64,000 nucleotides of DNA from Myxococcales bacterium. GTDB taxonomy: Bacteria; Myxococcota_A; Polyangia; Nannocystales; Nannocystaceae. The notes beneath the pieces are model-generated. The model made no database searches. It saw only the letters and a list, made by a program, of their open reading frames with translations, and was not told where the DNA came from. Shown in pieces: positions 48,566 to 55,720 of the stretch. Positions within the stretch are counted from its first letter, which is position 1; each line of letters opens with the position of its first letter. Position numbers and translations under genes: made by a program. Where the stretch lies: contig JACKDV010000011.1 of NCBI GenBank assembly GCA_020633315.1, forward strand, positions 1 to 64,000. The letters are read 5' to 3'.

Positions 48566-48596
48566 GGCTCGCGGCGGGCGGTCGGCCTGCGGCGCT
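48566..48596. repeat. Upstream copy of a 31-base repeat flanking the SNF2 gene
   Basis: Reads GGGCTCGCGGCGGGCG then GTCGGCCTGCGGCGC. The same sequence with one extra G occurs in the same direction at about 51438-51469, after the SNF2 gene. The match ends sharply at both sides. Confidence 0.7.
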
Positions 48597-48808
48597 TCGC
48601 GTACGCCGCCAGCAGCTCGGGGCCGACGCGTGCCTTGCGCTGAGCGTACGCAAGAGCCGTCGGTGGTCGACGAGACGAGAAACCGAACGATTCCCCTCGG
48701 TTCGAACGATTCGGAGCTTCAGAATCGTCGCCGCGGGGCTCTGTTCCTCGGTCTCATGGATGTTGGAGAGGTGTCCTCCATCCCGTTCCCGATCTAGCGT
48801 CCCGGTCG

Positions 48809-51340
48809 ATGACGCCAGCCCTCGATCATGACGAAGCCCACCTCGAGCTCACCGCCCTCCTCGATGGATCGATCGGCACCGTCCCCCTCGCACCGCTCGT
48901 CGATCACCTGATGTCGATCTATGCCGACGCCGGCTGGCCGTGCCTGCGCGATGCCGCGCTCGCCGTCCTACGCCGCGCGGCCTCCGTGGAATCCGATGGG
49001 CTCAAGCCCGCCACGCAACCCAAGGGCCGTGCCACGCTCGGCTCCTACCGAACCCGCCGCCCGGGTGAGCCGCCTCGTCCGTATCGCACGCACCTCTACT
49101 CGCTGCACCCCCTACACATCGCCTGCGACTGCCCCGACTACCTCAAGGGCGGCCTGGGCCTGTGCAAGCACGGCCTCGCCGTGCTGCACCACCTCGGCGC
49201 CCACCCCCGCATGCTCGCCCGTGCGGCCGCGCAAACCAGCACGGCTCCGCTCGCATACTGGCACCCGATCCAGCCCTTGCGGGGCCCGATCGAGAAGCTC
49301 GCTGCCCTTCGCGTTCCCAACCCCTCCGCGCTGCCCAGGCCCCTCCGCTCGCTGCTCACCACCGACAGCCCCGCGCGCCTTCGTGCCAACGGCCTGCGCA
49401 GCCCCGTCGCTCGCCGCCGCACCCTGGAGCTGCTCCAGCCTCTGCTCGATCACCCGGGTCTCGACCCGGCCCTCGCTGCCGTGCTCCGCGACGAGCTCGC
49501 CGAGCAAGACCGCAGAGATCGCCTGCTGATACCTCCTGCCGCCCAACGCAAGGCCCTCCGTAGCTTCCGGCTCTCGCTCTATCCCTACCAGCAGCAGGCC
49601 GTGCGAAAGTTCCTGGCCACCGGTCGCATGCTCCTGGCCGACGACATGGGCCTGGGCAAGACGGTTCAGGCGGCTGCCATCGCCCACCTGCTCGTAGAGT
49701 CGGGCCGCCTGCGTCGGATCCTCATCATCGCTCCCGCCAGCCTCAAGAGCCAGTGGGTCAGAGAGTGGCGCAAGGCCACCGCGATCCCCATTACCGACGT
49801 GGAGGGCAATCCCACCCAGCGCGCCGAGCTCTACGCCCGCACCGAGCTGGGTGCCCTGGTCGCCAACTACGAGCAGAGCTTCCGCGATCTGCCGCAGATG
49901 CAGGCCTTCGCTCCCGAGCTGGTGATCCTCGACGAGGCCCAGCGGATCAAGAACTGGCAGACGCGCACCGCCCAGACGATCAAGCGCCTCGATGTGCCCC
50001 ATCGCCTGGTGCTCACCGGCACACCGCTCGAGAACCGCCTGGACGAGCTGGCCTCGATCATGGACTGGGTCGACCCTCACGTGATGGCTCCCAAGTGGCG
50101 CCTGGCCTCGACCCACCAGGTCACCGCGGACGGCTCGCGCGAGGTGGTGGGCGTGCAGAACCTCGACACCCTGCGGGCCCGCCTCGCCCCCCGTATGATC
50201 CGCCGCCGTCGCGCCGACATCCTGCACGAGCTGCCGCCCCGCACCAACACCACCGTGCCGGTCGAGCTCACGGAGGCCCAGCGGGGCGAGCACGACGAAC
50301 TCAACCTCCCGATCGCACGCCTGCTGGCGCAGGCACGTCGCCGCCCGCTCTCGCCTGCGGAGTTCCTGCGGCTGATGTCCCTGCTCACCACGCAGCGGAT
50401 CATCGCCAACGGCCTGGCTCAGCTCGACTTCGAGACGGTGTGGCCGAGCCTTCCCGCTCGCCCCGAGCGGCCCACCCTTCGCACGCTGGCCACCCCCAAG
50501 CTCGAGCACCTGCGCGAGCTGATCCAGTCCCTCGTGGTGGAGCAGGGGCGCAAGGTGGTCGTCTTCAGCCAGTGGCGACGCATGCTCTCACTGGCCCATT
50601 GGTCCATCCTCGACATCCTCGAGGGCTTGGGTCACCGCGCGGCTTTCTTCACCGGCCGCGAGTCCCGCAAGCGCCGAACCCAGAACATCGTCGAGTTCCA
50701 CGACGATCCCGACGTGAGCGTGCTGTTGTGCACCGACGCGGGCGGCGTGGGCCTCAACCTCCAGCGGGCGGCGAGTTGCTGCGTCAACCTGGAGCTGCCG
50801 TGGAACCCCGCGGTGCTCGAGCAACGCATGGCTCGCATCCATCGCCTGGGCCAGAGCGAGCCCGTCGACACCTACACCCTGGTGACCGAGGGGTCGATCG
50901 AGGAGCGGATTGCCGGGATCGTGGCGAGCAAGCGTGCGCTTTTCGACGGCCTGTTCGACGGCGACAGCGACGAGCTGCGCTTCTCGGAGGCCACCAGCTT
51001 CCTGTCCACCCTTGGGCGCTTGTACGAGGCCGAGGCCCCGGCCGGCGATGTCGACGATCCGCTCGACGCGGCCTCTACCGAGCGCACGAGCGAGGATGCG
51101 CACGTGCAGCAGATGGTCACCTCCGCCGACGAGACCGGCGACGCTCCCCCGCCGCGACAGGGAGTGCCCGAGGTCGCCGAGATCCGCCGCATGTTCTCCG
51201 AGCTGCAGATCGAGCCCCGCTCCGACGGCGGCGTGCGGATCGACGCCTCTCCCCGCGCGGCCCAGACTCTCGGCGCGCTGTTCTCGGGCATGGCCTCCCT
51301 GCTCGAGCGCGCCGCGATGGGCCCGCAGGCTCATCCATGA
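48809..51340 (+). CDS. SNF2/Rad54-family helicase with SWIM zinc finger
   Basis: 843 residues. N-terminal SWIM motif near 105-122 (CDCPDYLKGG with CKHG: CxC...CxH). SNF2 ATPase: motif I DDMGLGKTVQ near 277, motif II DEAQ near 374 (DEAH is more usual), motif III LTGTPLEN, then C-terminal helicase motifs FSQW, LLCTDAGGVGLNL and QRMARIHRLGQ near 672. An acidic tail follows. Such SWIM-SNF2 proteins move along double-stranded DNA and remodel or displace bound protein; in bacteria they occur both as housekeeping HepA-like factors and in defence loci. No defence partner gene is seen. Short repeats flank the gene. Confidence 0.9.
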   Translation: MTPALDHDEAHLELTALLDGSIGTVPLAPLVDHLMSIYADAGWPCLRDAALAVLRRAASVESDGLKPATQPKGRATLGSYRTRRPGEPPRPYRTHLYSLHPLHIACDCPDYLKGGLGLCKHGLAVLHHLGAHPRMLARAAAQTSTAPLAYWHPIQPLRGPIEKLAALRVPNPSALPRPLRSLLTTDSPARLRANGLRSPVARRRTLELLQPLLDHPGLDPALAAVLRDELAEQDRRDRLLIPPAAQRKALRSFRLSLYPYQQQAVRKFLATGRMLLADDMGLGKTVQAAAIAHLLVESGRLRRILIIAPASLKSQWVREWRKATAIPITDVEGNPTQRAELYARTELGALVANYEQSFRDLPQMQAFAPELVILDEAQRIKNWQTRTAQTIKRLDVPHRLVLTGTPLENRLDELASIMDWVDPHVMAPKWRLASTHQVTADGSREVVGVQNLDTLRARLAPRMIRRRRADILHELPPRTNTTVPVELTEAQRGEHDELNLPIARLLAQARRRPLSPAEFLRLMSLLTTQRIIANGLAQLDFETVWPSLPARPERPTLRTLATPKLEHLRELIQSLVVEQGRKVVVFSQWRRMLSLAHWSILDILEGLGHRAAFFTGRESRKRRTQNIVEFHDDPDVSVLLCTDAGGVGLNLQRAASCCVNLELPWNPAVLEQRMARIHRLGQSEPVDTYTLVTEGSIEERIAGIVASKRALFDGLFDGDSDELRFSEATSFLSTLGRLYEAEAPAGDVDDPLDAASTERTSEDAHVQQMVTSADETGDAPPPRQGVPEVAEIRRMFSELQIEPRSDGGVRIDASPRAAQTLGALFSGMASLLERAAMGPQAHP

Positions 51341-51433
51341 GCGGCGATGCACCGCGTGCCGAAAGGCAGTCACGCTCGCTCGAGCTGGGCGTGGACGGTA
51401 CCGGGCGTCTCTCGCGTGGGTCTCACCGCGCGC

Positions 51434-51604
51434 TCATGGGCTCGCGGCGGGCGGGTCGGCCTGCGGCGCGTCGAGCTCGGGCTCGGCGGGGCCGGTCGAG
51501 TCGTCGTCCTTGGTGCCGCGGACCCGGGCGCGCACGACCACCATGGGACGCAGCGCCTGCATCACCAGCGACAGCGAGCCCACTCGCTCGTCGACACCCG
51601 GCAT
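51434..51604 (-). CDS. Possible small protein or gene remnant
   Basis: 56 codons from ATG 51604 to TGA: it begins MPGVDERVGSLSLVMQALRP and ends QADPPAASP. Third positions are strongly G or C and the first half is amphipathic, so it looks coding. There is no good ribosome site, and an in-frame TAG lies six codons upstream. Its last codons are formed by the 31-base repeat, whose other copy at 48566-48596 has lost one base. It may be the 3' end of a former gene. Low certainty. Confidence 0.35.
   Translation of the reverse strand: MPGVDERVGSLSLVMQALRPMVVVRARVRGTKDDDSTGPAEPELDAPQADPPAASP
51438..51469. repeat. Downstream copy of the 31-base repeat flanking the SNF2 gene
   Basis: Reads GGGCTCGCGGCGGGCGG then GTCGGCCTGCGGCGC, in direct orientation to 48566-48596 with one extra G. 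Confidence 0.7.
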
Positions 51605-51774
51605 CCGGTGACCAAGAGTCTAGCCTAGGTTGGGGCCTCTTGCTGCTGAGCCACTACTTCGTCATCGCAACCGCCCCGGAGGACCGTCACCGCCCGCTGT
51701 TGGACCCCGATCGAGTCGACGGCCCCGTCGACGCGGGACGACCAGCAGCCACCCAGCGGAGTGTGCCTCGAGAG

Positions 51775-52890
51775 CTACTCGCAGGGTGGGTAGTCCACGC
51801 GAGCCACGGCGAGCTCGGAGTCGTTGTCCAGGTCCTCTGCCACGGCGAAGCGAAAGAGATACCTCGCCGGCTCGAGGCAGTGGCCGCTCCCGAATTGGCT
51901 GCCCGTCAAGCTACTGAGGGAATCCCAGGCATCGATGCATGAAGCATCACACTTCCTGATCGCCACGAATTCGATCGGCTGTTGTTCATCGAGAGGTCGA
52001 CCCGTGACATAGTAGCGGCCGGCCACGGTCACCTCGAGCGCGCGCGTCGTCCAGCGCTGCCCCCCGCGTGGACCGAGCACCGCCGGGTCGTCGCACGACA
52101 GCGAGATCGTGGTCCTCACCTCCTGGTCGATCTCCGTCGGCGCCTCGATCACGTTCCGGTTGCAGTCGAAGCCCTTGTCCCGGAACGTCAGCGTGCTGCA
52201 TCGGGGGTACTCGGCCTCGTACTGCTCGATGACCGCCTCTAGCGGCTGGTCGTAGACCCGCTCGAACGCCGCCGCCGCGTCGGAGTACGACTGCTCGTAG
52301 TCCGTTGCCGCGTCGAGCTCGAGCAGCGCGTCGAAGCCATGGTCGGCTTGCAGGTACGAGACGAAGTGCGCCGCCAGACCATACCCTTGCCCGGGGATGT
52401 AGCCGTTGCCCGCGGGATCTCGGAGCAGATCACCGATGTCGCCCTCGACCGGGAAGCGGTTCCAGTCGTCGCCGTACGCTTCCGCGAGCCCCTCCTCGAA
52501 GGGAAGCTGCATCCGACTCGGCCATCGGACGGCGTGCACCAGCTCGTGTCGATGGATCGGGTACCGCGAGAAGGTCCCACGATCATTGGCACATCCTTCG
52601 GCATCGTCGGGGCAGTATCCGTCGGTCCCCTCGGGCAGCCAGTAGTAGTCCACCCCGGCCTCGGGGCGCCCGAAGGTCTCGCCGAGGTAACCTGCCACGC
52701 CATCGAGATACGGGAGGGTCCCTGCGCACAGCACCGTCTCGTCGGCGTCGGTGCCGAAGCGCAGGTGCTCGCCTTCCCACACGATGGGCGGCAGCGGCGG
52801 AGCATCGGCGCAGCCGCCCACCACCGCGAGCAACAGCCCGGAAAGCAACCCGAGCACCCGAGCCCGGCCGGTCCTTCTTCGCGTCACCAC
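51775..52890 (-). CDS. Lipoprotein with zincin-type metallopeptidase motif
   Basis: 371 residues from GTG 52890 (GTG 52887 is an alternative; the ribosome site is unclear). Lipobox LAVVGGC near residue 28. The region IHRHELVHAVRWPS contains HELVH, an HExxH zinc motif, and FEEGLAEAYGDD about 20 residues on gives the third ligand Glu typical of gluzincins. The C-terminal third has several Cys (CNRNVIEAP, RKCDASCIDAW) and reads like a beta domain. Likely a periplasmic or surface metalloprotease of unknown target. It follows the TerB-like gene by 29 bases. Confidence 0.75.
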   Translation of the reverse strand: MVTRRRTGRARVLGLLSGLLLAVVGGCADAPPLPPIVWEGEHLRFGTDADETVLCAGTLPYLDGVAGYLGETFGRPEAGVDYYWLPEGTDGYCPDDAEGCANDRGTFSRYPIHRHELVHAVRWPSRMQLPFEEGLAEAYGDDWNRFPVEGDIGDLLRDPAGNGYIPGQGYGLAAHFVSYLQADHGFDALLELDAATDYEQSYSDAAAAFERVYDQPLEAVIEQYEAEYPRCSTLTFRDKGFDCNRNVIEAPTEIDQEVRTTISLSCDDPAVLGPRGGQRWTTRALEVTVAGRYYVTGRPLDEQQPIEFVAIRKCDASCIDAWDSLSSLTGSQFGSGHCLEPARYLFRFAVAEDLDNDSELAVARVDYPPCE

Positions 52891-52919
52891 CCTGACCAGC
52901 GAGTCCGTAGCCTCCCGCG

Positions 52920-53636
52920 TCAGCGATCGAGCATCCGCTCGGCCTCGGCGTCGGAGATCGCCAGCCGCGAGGCCACGTCGAGGAACAGCGCCCGCTCGCG
53001 CTCGCCCCGAGCGCTGGCCCGCACCAGCGGCACGATGGCCCACAGCGCGATGCGGCGCTCCTCCGCGTCGGAGCCGAGCAGCGCCCCCACGATCTCGTCG
53101 AGCGCGGGCGGCTCGTCGCGCATGGCCTCGAGCGCGGGCTGGCGCCCGTCCGCGACCGGGAGGCGATCGAGCAGCGCGTCGAGCTCGGCGGCCTCGCTGG
53201 GATCGAGGCGACCATCGAGGTTGGCCACGATCGCGGCGAAGCCAGCCACCAGCTCGGAGCGACGCTGCGCCTGCTCGAGCCACCGCGCCCGCAGCCCGGC
53301 GACCTCCTCGGCCGGCACGCCCAGGCGCCGCGCGAGCTCGTCGTGCACCCGGGCCTCCTGCTCGCTGCCCTCGCCGTCGGCCAGCGCCATGCGCCAGGCC
53401 TTCTCGAGGATCTCCTCCGAGAACAAGGGCGGCGGCGGGGCGAGGGTGTCGAGGTGCTGGCGCAGGCGATCGGCGTCGGCGAGCAGCTCGGTCCACTCGG
53501 TAGCGTCGTCGCCGGCGATCCGATCGTCGAGCATCCACAGCACGCGGTCCCACTCGTCGACCTCGAGGATCTCGTCGGCATGGGCCACGAGCCCGCAGGC
53601 GGCGAGCGTCCACTCCTGCTCCGGGGAAAGCGGCAT
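52920..53636 (-). CDS. TerB-like domain protein
   Basis: 238 residues, almost wholly helical and acidic. LAACGLVAHADEILEVDEWD with VLWMLDD, and later AAIVANLDGRLDPSEAAELD, match the two-metal TerB/DjlA-type helical bundle (acidic DG...E spacing), here apparently present more than once. TerB domains are linked to stress and membrane-associated complexes; the biochemical activity is unclear. No signal peptide. It lies between the zincin lipoprotein and the kinase-receiver gene on the same strand. Confidence 0.65.
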   Translation of the reverse strand: MPLSPEQEWTLAACGLVAHADEILEVDEWDRVLWMLDDRIAGDDATEWTELLADADRLRQHLDTLAPPPPLFSEEILEKAWRMALADGEGSEQEARVHDELARRLGVPAEEVAGLRARWLEQAQRRSELVAGFAAIVANLDGRLDPSEAAELDALLDRLPVADGRQPALEAMRDEPPALDEIVGALLGSDAEERRIALWAIVPLVRASARGERERALFLDVASRLAISDAEAERMLDR

Positions 53637-53681
53637 TGGGAGAGGCTAGCAGGCCCCCCCGGCCTCCGGAACCGCGGAGCC

Positions 53682-55031
53682 TCAGGCCGGCCGGTGGCCC
53701 GTCAGGGAGCGCACCACGGAGGCCATCGTGTCGAAGTCGACGGGCTTGACCAGGAAGCGGTCGGCCCCGATCTCTCGGAGCTCGCGCCAGTCCGAGGCGC
53801 CTCCGTAGGCGGTGACCACCACGATCGGCACCTCGCGGGTGGGCGCGTGGGCCCGCAGCGATCGGGTGAGCGCGGCCCCTCCCCCGTTGGGCATGTGGAG
53901 GTCGGTGATCACCACGTCGGGCGGCTCGCGCTCGGCGATCGTCATGGCGGTCGCGGGCTCGGCCACGGTGATCACCTCGCTGCCGGGGAAGGACATCTGC
54001 AGGAGCTGGCGCACGGCGACGAGGGCGGTGCTCTCGTCGTCCACCACCAGGATCCGCAGCCCGCTGGGCGACTCGGCCGAGCGCTCGAGCGCAGACAAGA
54101 GCGCCCCCCGCAGGAGCTCCACCGAGGGCGGGCGATCGGCAGGGTCCTTGGCCAGCGCCTGCACGATCGGATCGTCGAAGGCGGTGGGCAGGCCCTCGCA
54201 CATCTCGGAGGGACGCGGCGGCTCGTGGAAGGCATGCTGCTGCAGGAGCGCCGGCAGGGTCGGGCCGGGGAACGGCGGCTTGCCGGTCAGCAGTTCGAAG
54301 GCCATCACCGCCAGGGCGTAGATGTCGATGCGCGTGGCCAGCTCGGGCACGAGAGGCTCGCCGCGGGCGATCTCCGGGGCGAGGTAGGCGGGGGTCCCCA
54401 CCACCATCGAGCGCCCGCCCTGCTCTCCCCGACTCGCGGGGCGGGCCAGGCCGAAGTCGGTCACCGCCACCCGCTGCACGGGGCCCACCAGCACGTTGCC
54501 TGGCTTGAGATCGCGGTGGATGGTGCCGGCGTCGTGGATGGCCTGCACCCCGCTGAACAGCGGATCGAGCACCACCACCGCGTCGGCCGGCCGCAGCGGC
54601 CCGTGGCGCAGGCGCCACATCGCCAGGTTCTCGCCCGGCACGTACTCCATCACCAGGTAGGGCTGGCCGCCGCGCGAGCCGAAGGCGTGGATCATCACCA
54701 CGTTGGGGTGGCGCACCCGCGCCATCGCGCGCGCCTCGTCGAGGAAGCGCTGCACCGTGCGCTCCTCCCCGAGGTGGTCGGCGTGGATCACCTTGATCGC
54801 CACGTCCCGCTCGAGCTGGAGATCCCGGGCGCGATAGACCGTGCCCATCCCGCCCGAGCCGAGCACGCCCGTGAGCTCGAACTGACCGTCCAGCACCTCG
54901 CCGATCGCCAGGGCACCGCCGCTGGCACCGTCCGCCTCGTCCAGCGCACGCTCGTCCAGATCGCGGGTGGGCAGCGAGTCGTCGTGGATGGTGCCGCCCA
55001 CCAACGTGTCGTTGGGGTCACGGGCCCTCAT
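53682..55031 (-). CDS. Ser/Thr protein kinase fused to a response-regulator receiver domain
   Basis: 449 residues from ATG 55031, chosen because GGGAGG lies 7 bases upstream (ATG 55037 would leave 1 base). Kinase domain about 50-315: LGSGGMGTVYRARD, VAIKVI with Lys80, HRDLKPGNVLV, DFGLARP, LAPEI. A CheY-like receiver follows at about 325-445: ILVVDDESTALV, phospho-acceptor Asp377 in ITDLHMPNGGG, VVVTAY, and FLVKPVD with the conserved Lys. No TM segment, so it is cytosolic. It joins His-Asp and Ser/Thr phosphorylation in one chain; the partner histidine kinase is not evident nearby. Confidence 0.92.
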   Translation of the reverse strand: MRARDPNDTLVGGTIHDDSLPTRDLDERALDEADGASGGALAIGEVLDGQFELTGVLGSGGMGTVYRARDLQLERDVAIKVIHADHLGEERTVQRFLDEARAMARVRHPNVVMIHAFGSRGGQPYLVMEYVPGENLAMWRLRHGPLRPADAVVVLDPLFSGVQAIHDAGTIHRDLKPGNVLVGPVQRVAVTDFGLARPASRGEQGGRSMVVGTPAYLAPEIARGEPLVPELATRIDIYALAVMAFELLTGKPPFPGPTLPALLQQHAFHEPPRPSEMCEGLPTAFDDPIVQALAKDPADRPPSVELLRGALLSALERSAESPSGLRILVVDDESTALVAVRQLLQMSFPGSEVITVAEPATAMTIAEREPPDVVITDLHMPNGGGAALTRSLRAHAPTREVPIVVVTAYGGASDWRELREIGADRFLVKPVDFDTMASVVRSLTGHRPA

Positions 55032-55180
55032 GAGCATGCCTCCCAACATTGCACGGGTCCGCAGGCCCCGAGCCCGCAATCGGTGCGTAGGACGCCTCGA
55101 TCGAGCATGGAGCAGCGGCGCAAGGCTTGCGGCGTCCCGCGGCTGGGCAACGGGCGATCCGGGATCATCATGAAAGGGTC

Positions 55181-55720
55181 GTGGTCCGCGGTCCGTTCGT
55201 GACCCTCCCCAACCTGATCAGTCTCGCTCGCGTGCCGCTGGCGTGTGGGGCGATCGCTTGCGTCGTGCTGGGGCCGCGGCTGGCGGCGCAGATCCTGATG
55301 CTCGCCGCCTTCGCCACCGATGCCCTCGACGGCGCGGTGGCCCGACTGACCAACACCACCTCGGAGTGGGGCCGCATCCTCGACCCCATGGCCGACAAGC
55401 TGGTGTTCGCGGTGCTCGGCGGCTCGCTGGCTTGGCTGGGGCGGCTGCCCTGGTGGCTGGTGATGCTGATCGTGGGTCGTGACCTGTTGGTGACGGTGTT
55501 CGGCCTGCTGCACATGGGGCGGATCGGCGAGGTGCCCAGCTCCAAGACCCTGGGCCGCCTGTCCACCGTGCTGCTGGCCACCTTCATGTTCGTGCAGACC
55601 TTCTGGCCGAGCGCGACCCCGTGGCTGGGGCTGAGCCCGCTGGGGTGGCTAGCGGTCGCCGCGCTGGCCCTCAGCACGGGCGACTACGCGCTGCACTACC
55701 TCGAGCACCGACGGCGCTGA
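55181..55720 (+). CDS. CDP-alcohol phosphatidyltransferase (PgsA-like)
   Basis: 179 residues from GTG 55181 (GTG 55199 also possible). The family signature D-xx-DG-xx-AR...G-xxx-D-xxx-D is intact in TDALDGAVARLTNT followed by WGRILDPMADKLVF. Four or five TM segments surround it (LVMLIVGRDLLVTVFGLL, LGWLAVAALALS). Together with the N-terminus LPNLISLARVPLA this is closest to phosphatidylglycerophosphate synthase: CDP-diacylglycerol plus glycerol-3-phosphate gives PGP and CMP in the inner membrane. Other alcohol substrates are not excluded. The 3' end overlaps the convergent gene by 25 bases. Confidence 0.85.
   Translation: MVRGPFVTLPNLISLARVPLACGAIACVVLGPRLAAQILMLAAFATDALDGAVARLTNTTSEWGRILDPMADKLVFAVLGGSLAWLGRLPWWLVMLIVGRDLLVTVFGLLHMGRIGEVPSSKTLGRLSTVLLATFMFVQTFWPSATPWLGLSPLGWLAVAALALSTGDYALHYLEHRRR

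Larger units (their letters stand above)
48436..48808. other. Repeat-rich intergenic region before the SNF2 gene
   Basis: 373 bases between the ferritin-like and SNF2 genes. It holds the 43-base tandem repeat (48451-48536), one copy of a 31-base repeat (about 48566-48596) whose partner lies after the SNF2 gene, and an inverted repeat CTTGCG...CGCAAG around 48640. The last 150 bases are less GC-rich and probably contain the SNF2 promoter. No convincing gene. Confidence 0.5.
51341..51774. other. Region after the SNF2 gene with repeat copy and small frame
   Basis: 434 bases between convergent genes. It contains the second copy of the 31-base repeat and a 56-codon frame on the - strand (51434-51604). 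The rest, about 51610-51774, shows no gene or clear structure. Confidence 0.5.

Noticed and set aside
48809..51340. Known SNF2-containing defence system such as DISARM or Dpd
   Set aside because: No methyltransferase, DUF1998, phospholipase D or other partner gene lies next to the helicase.
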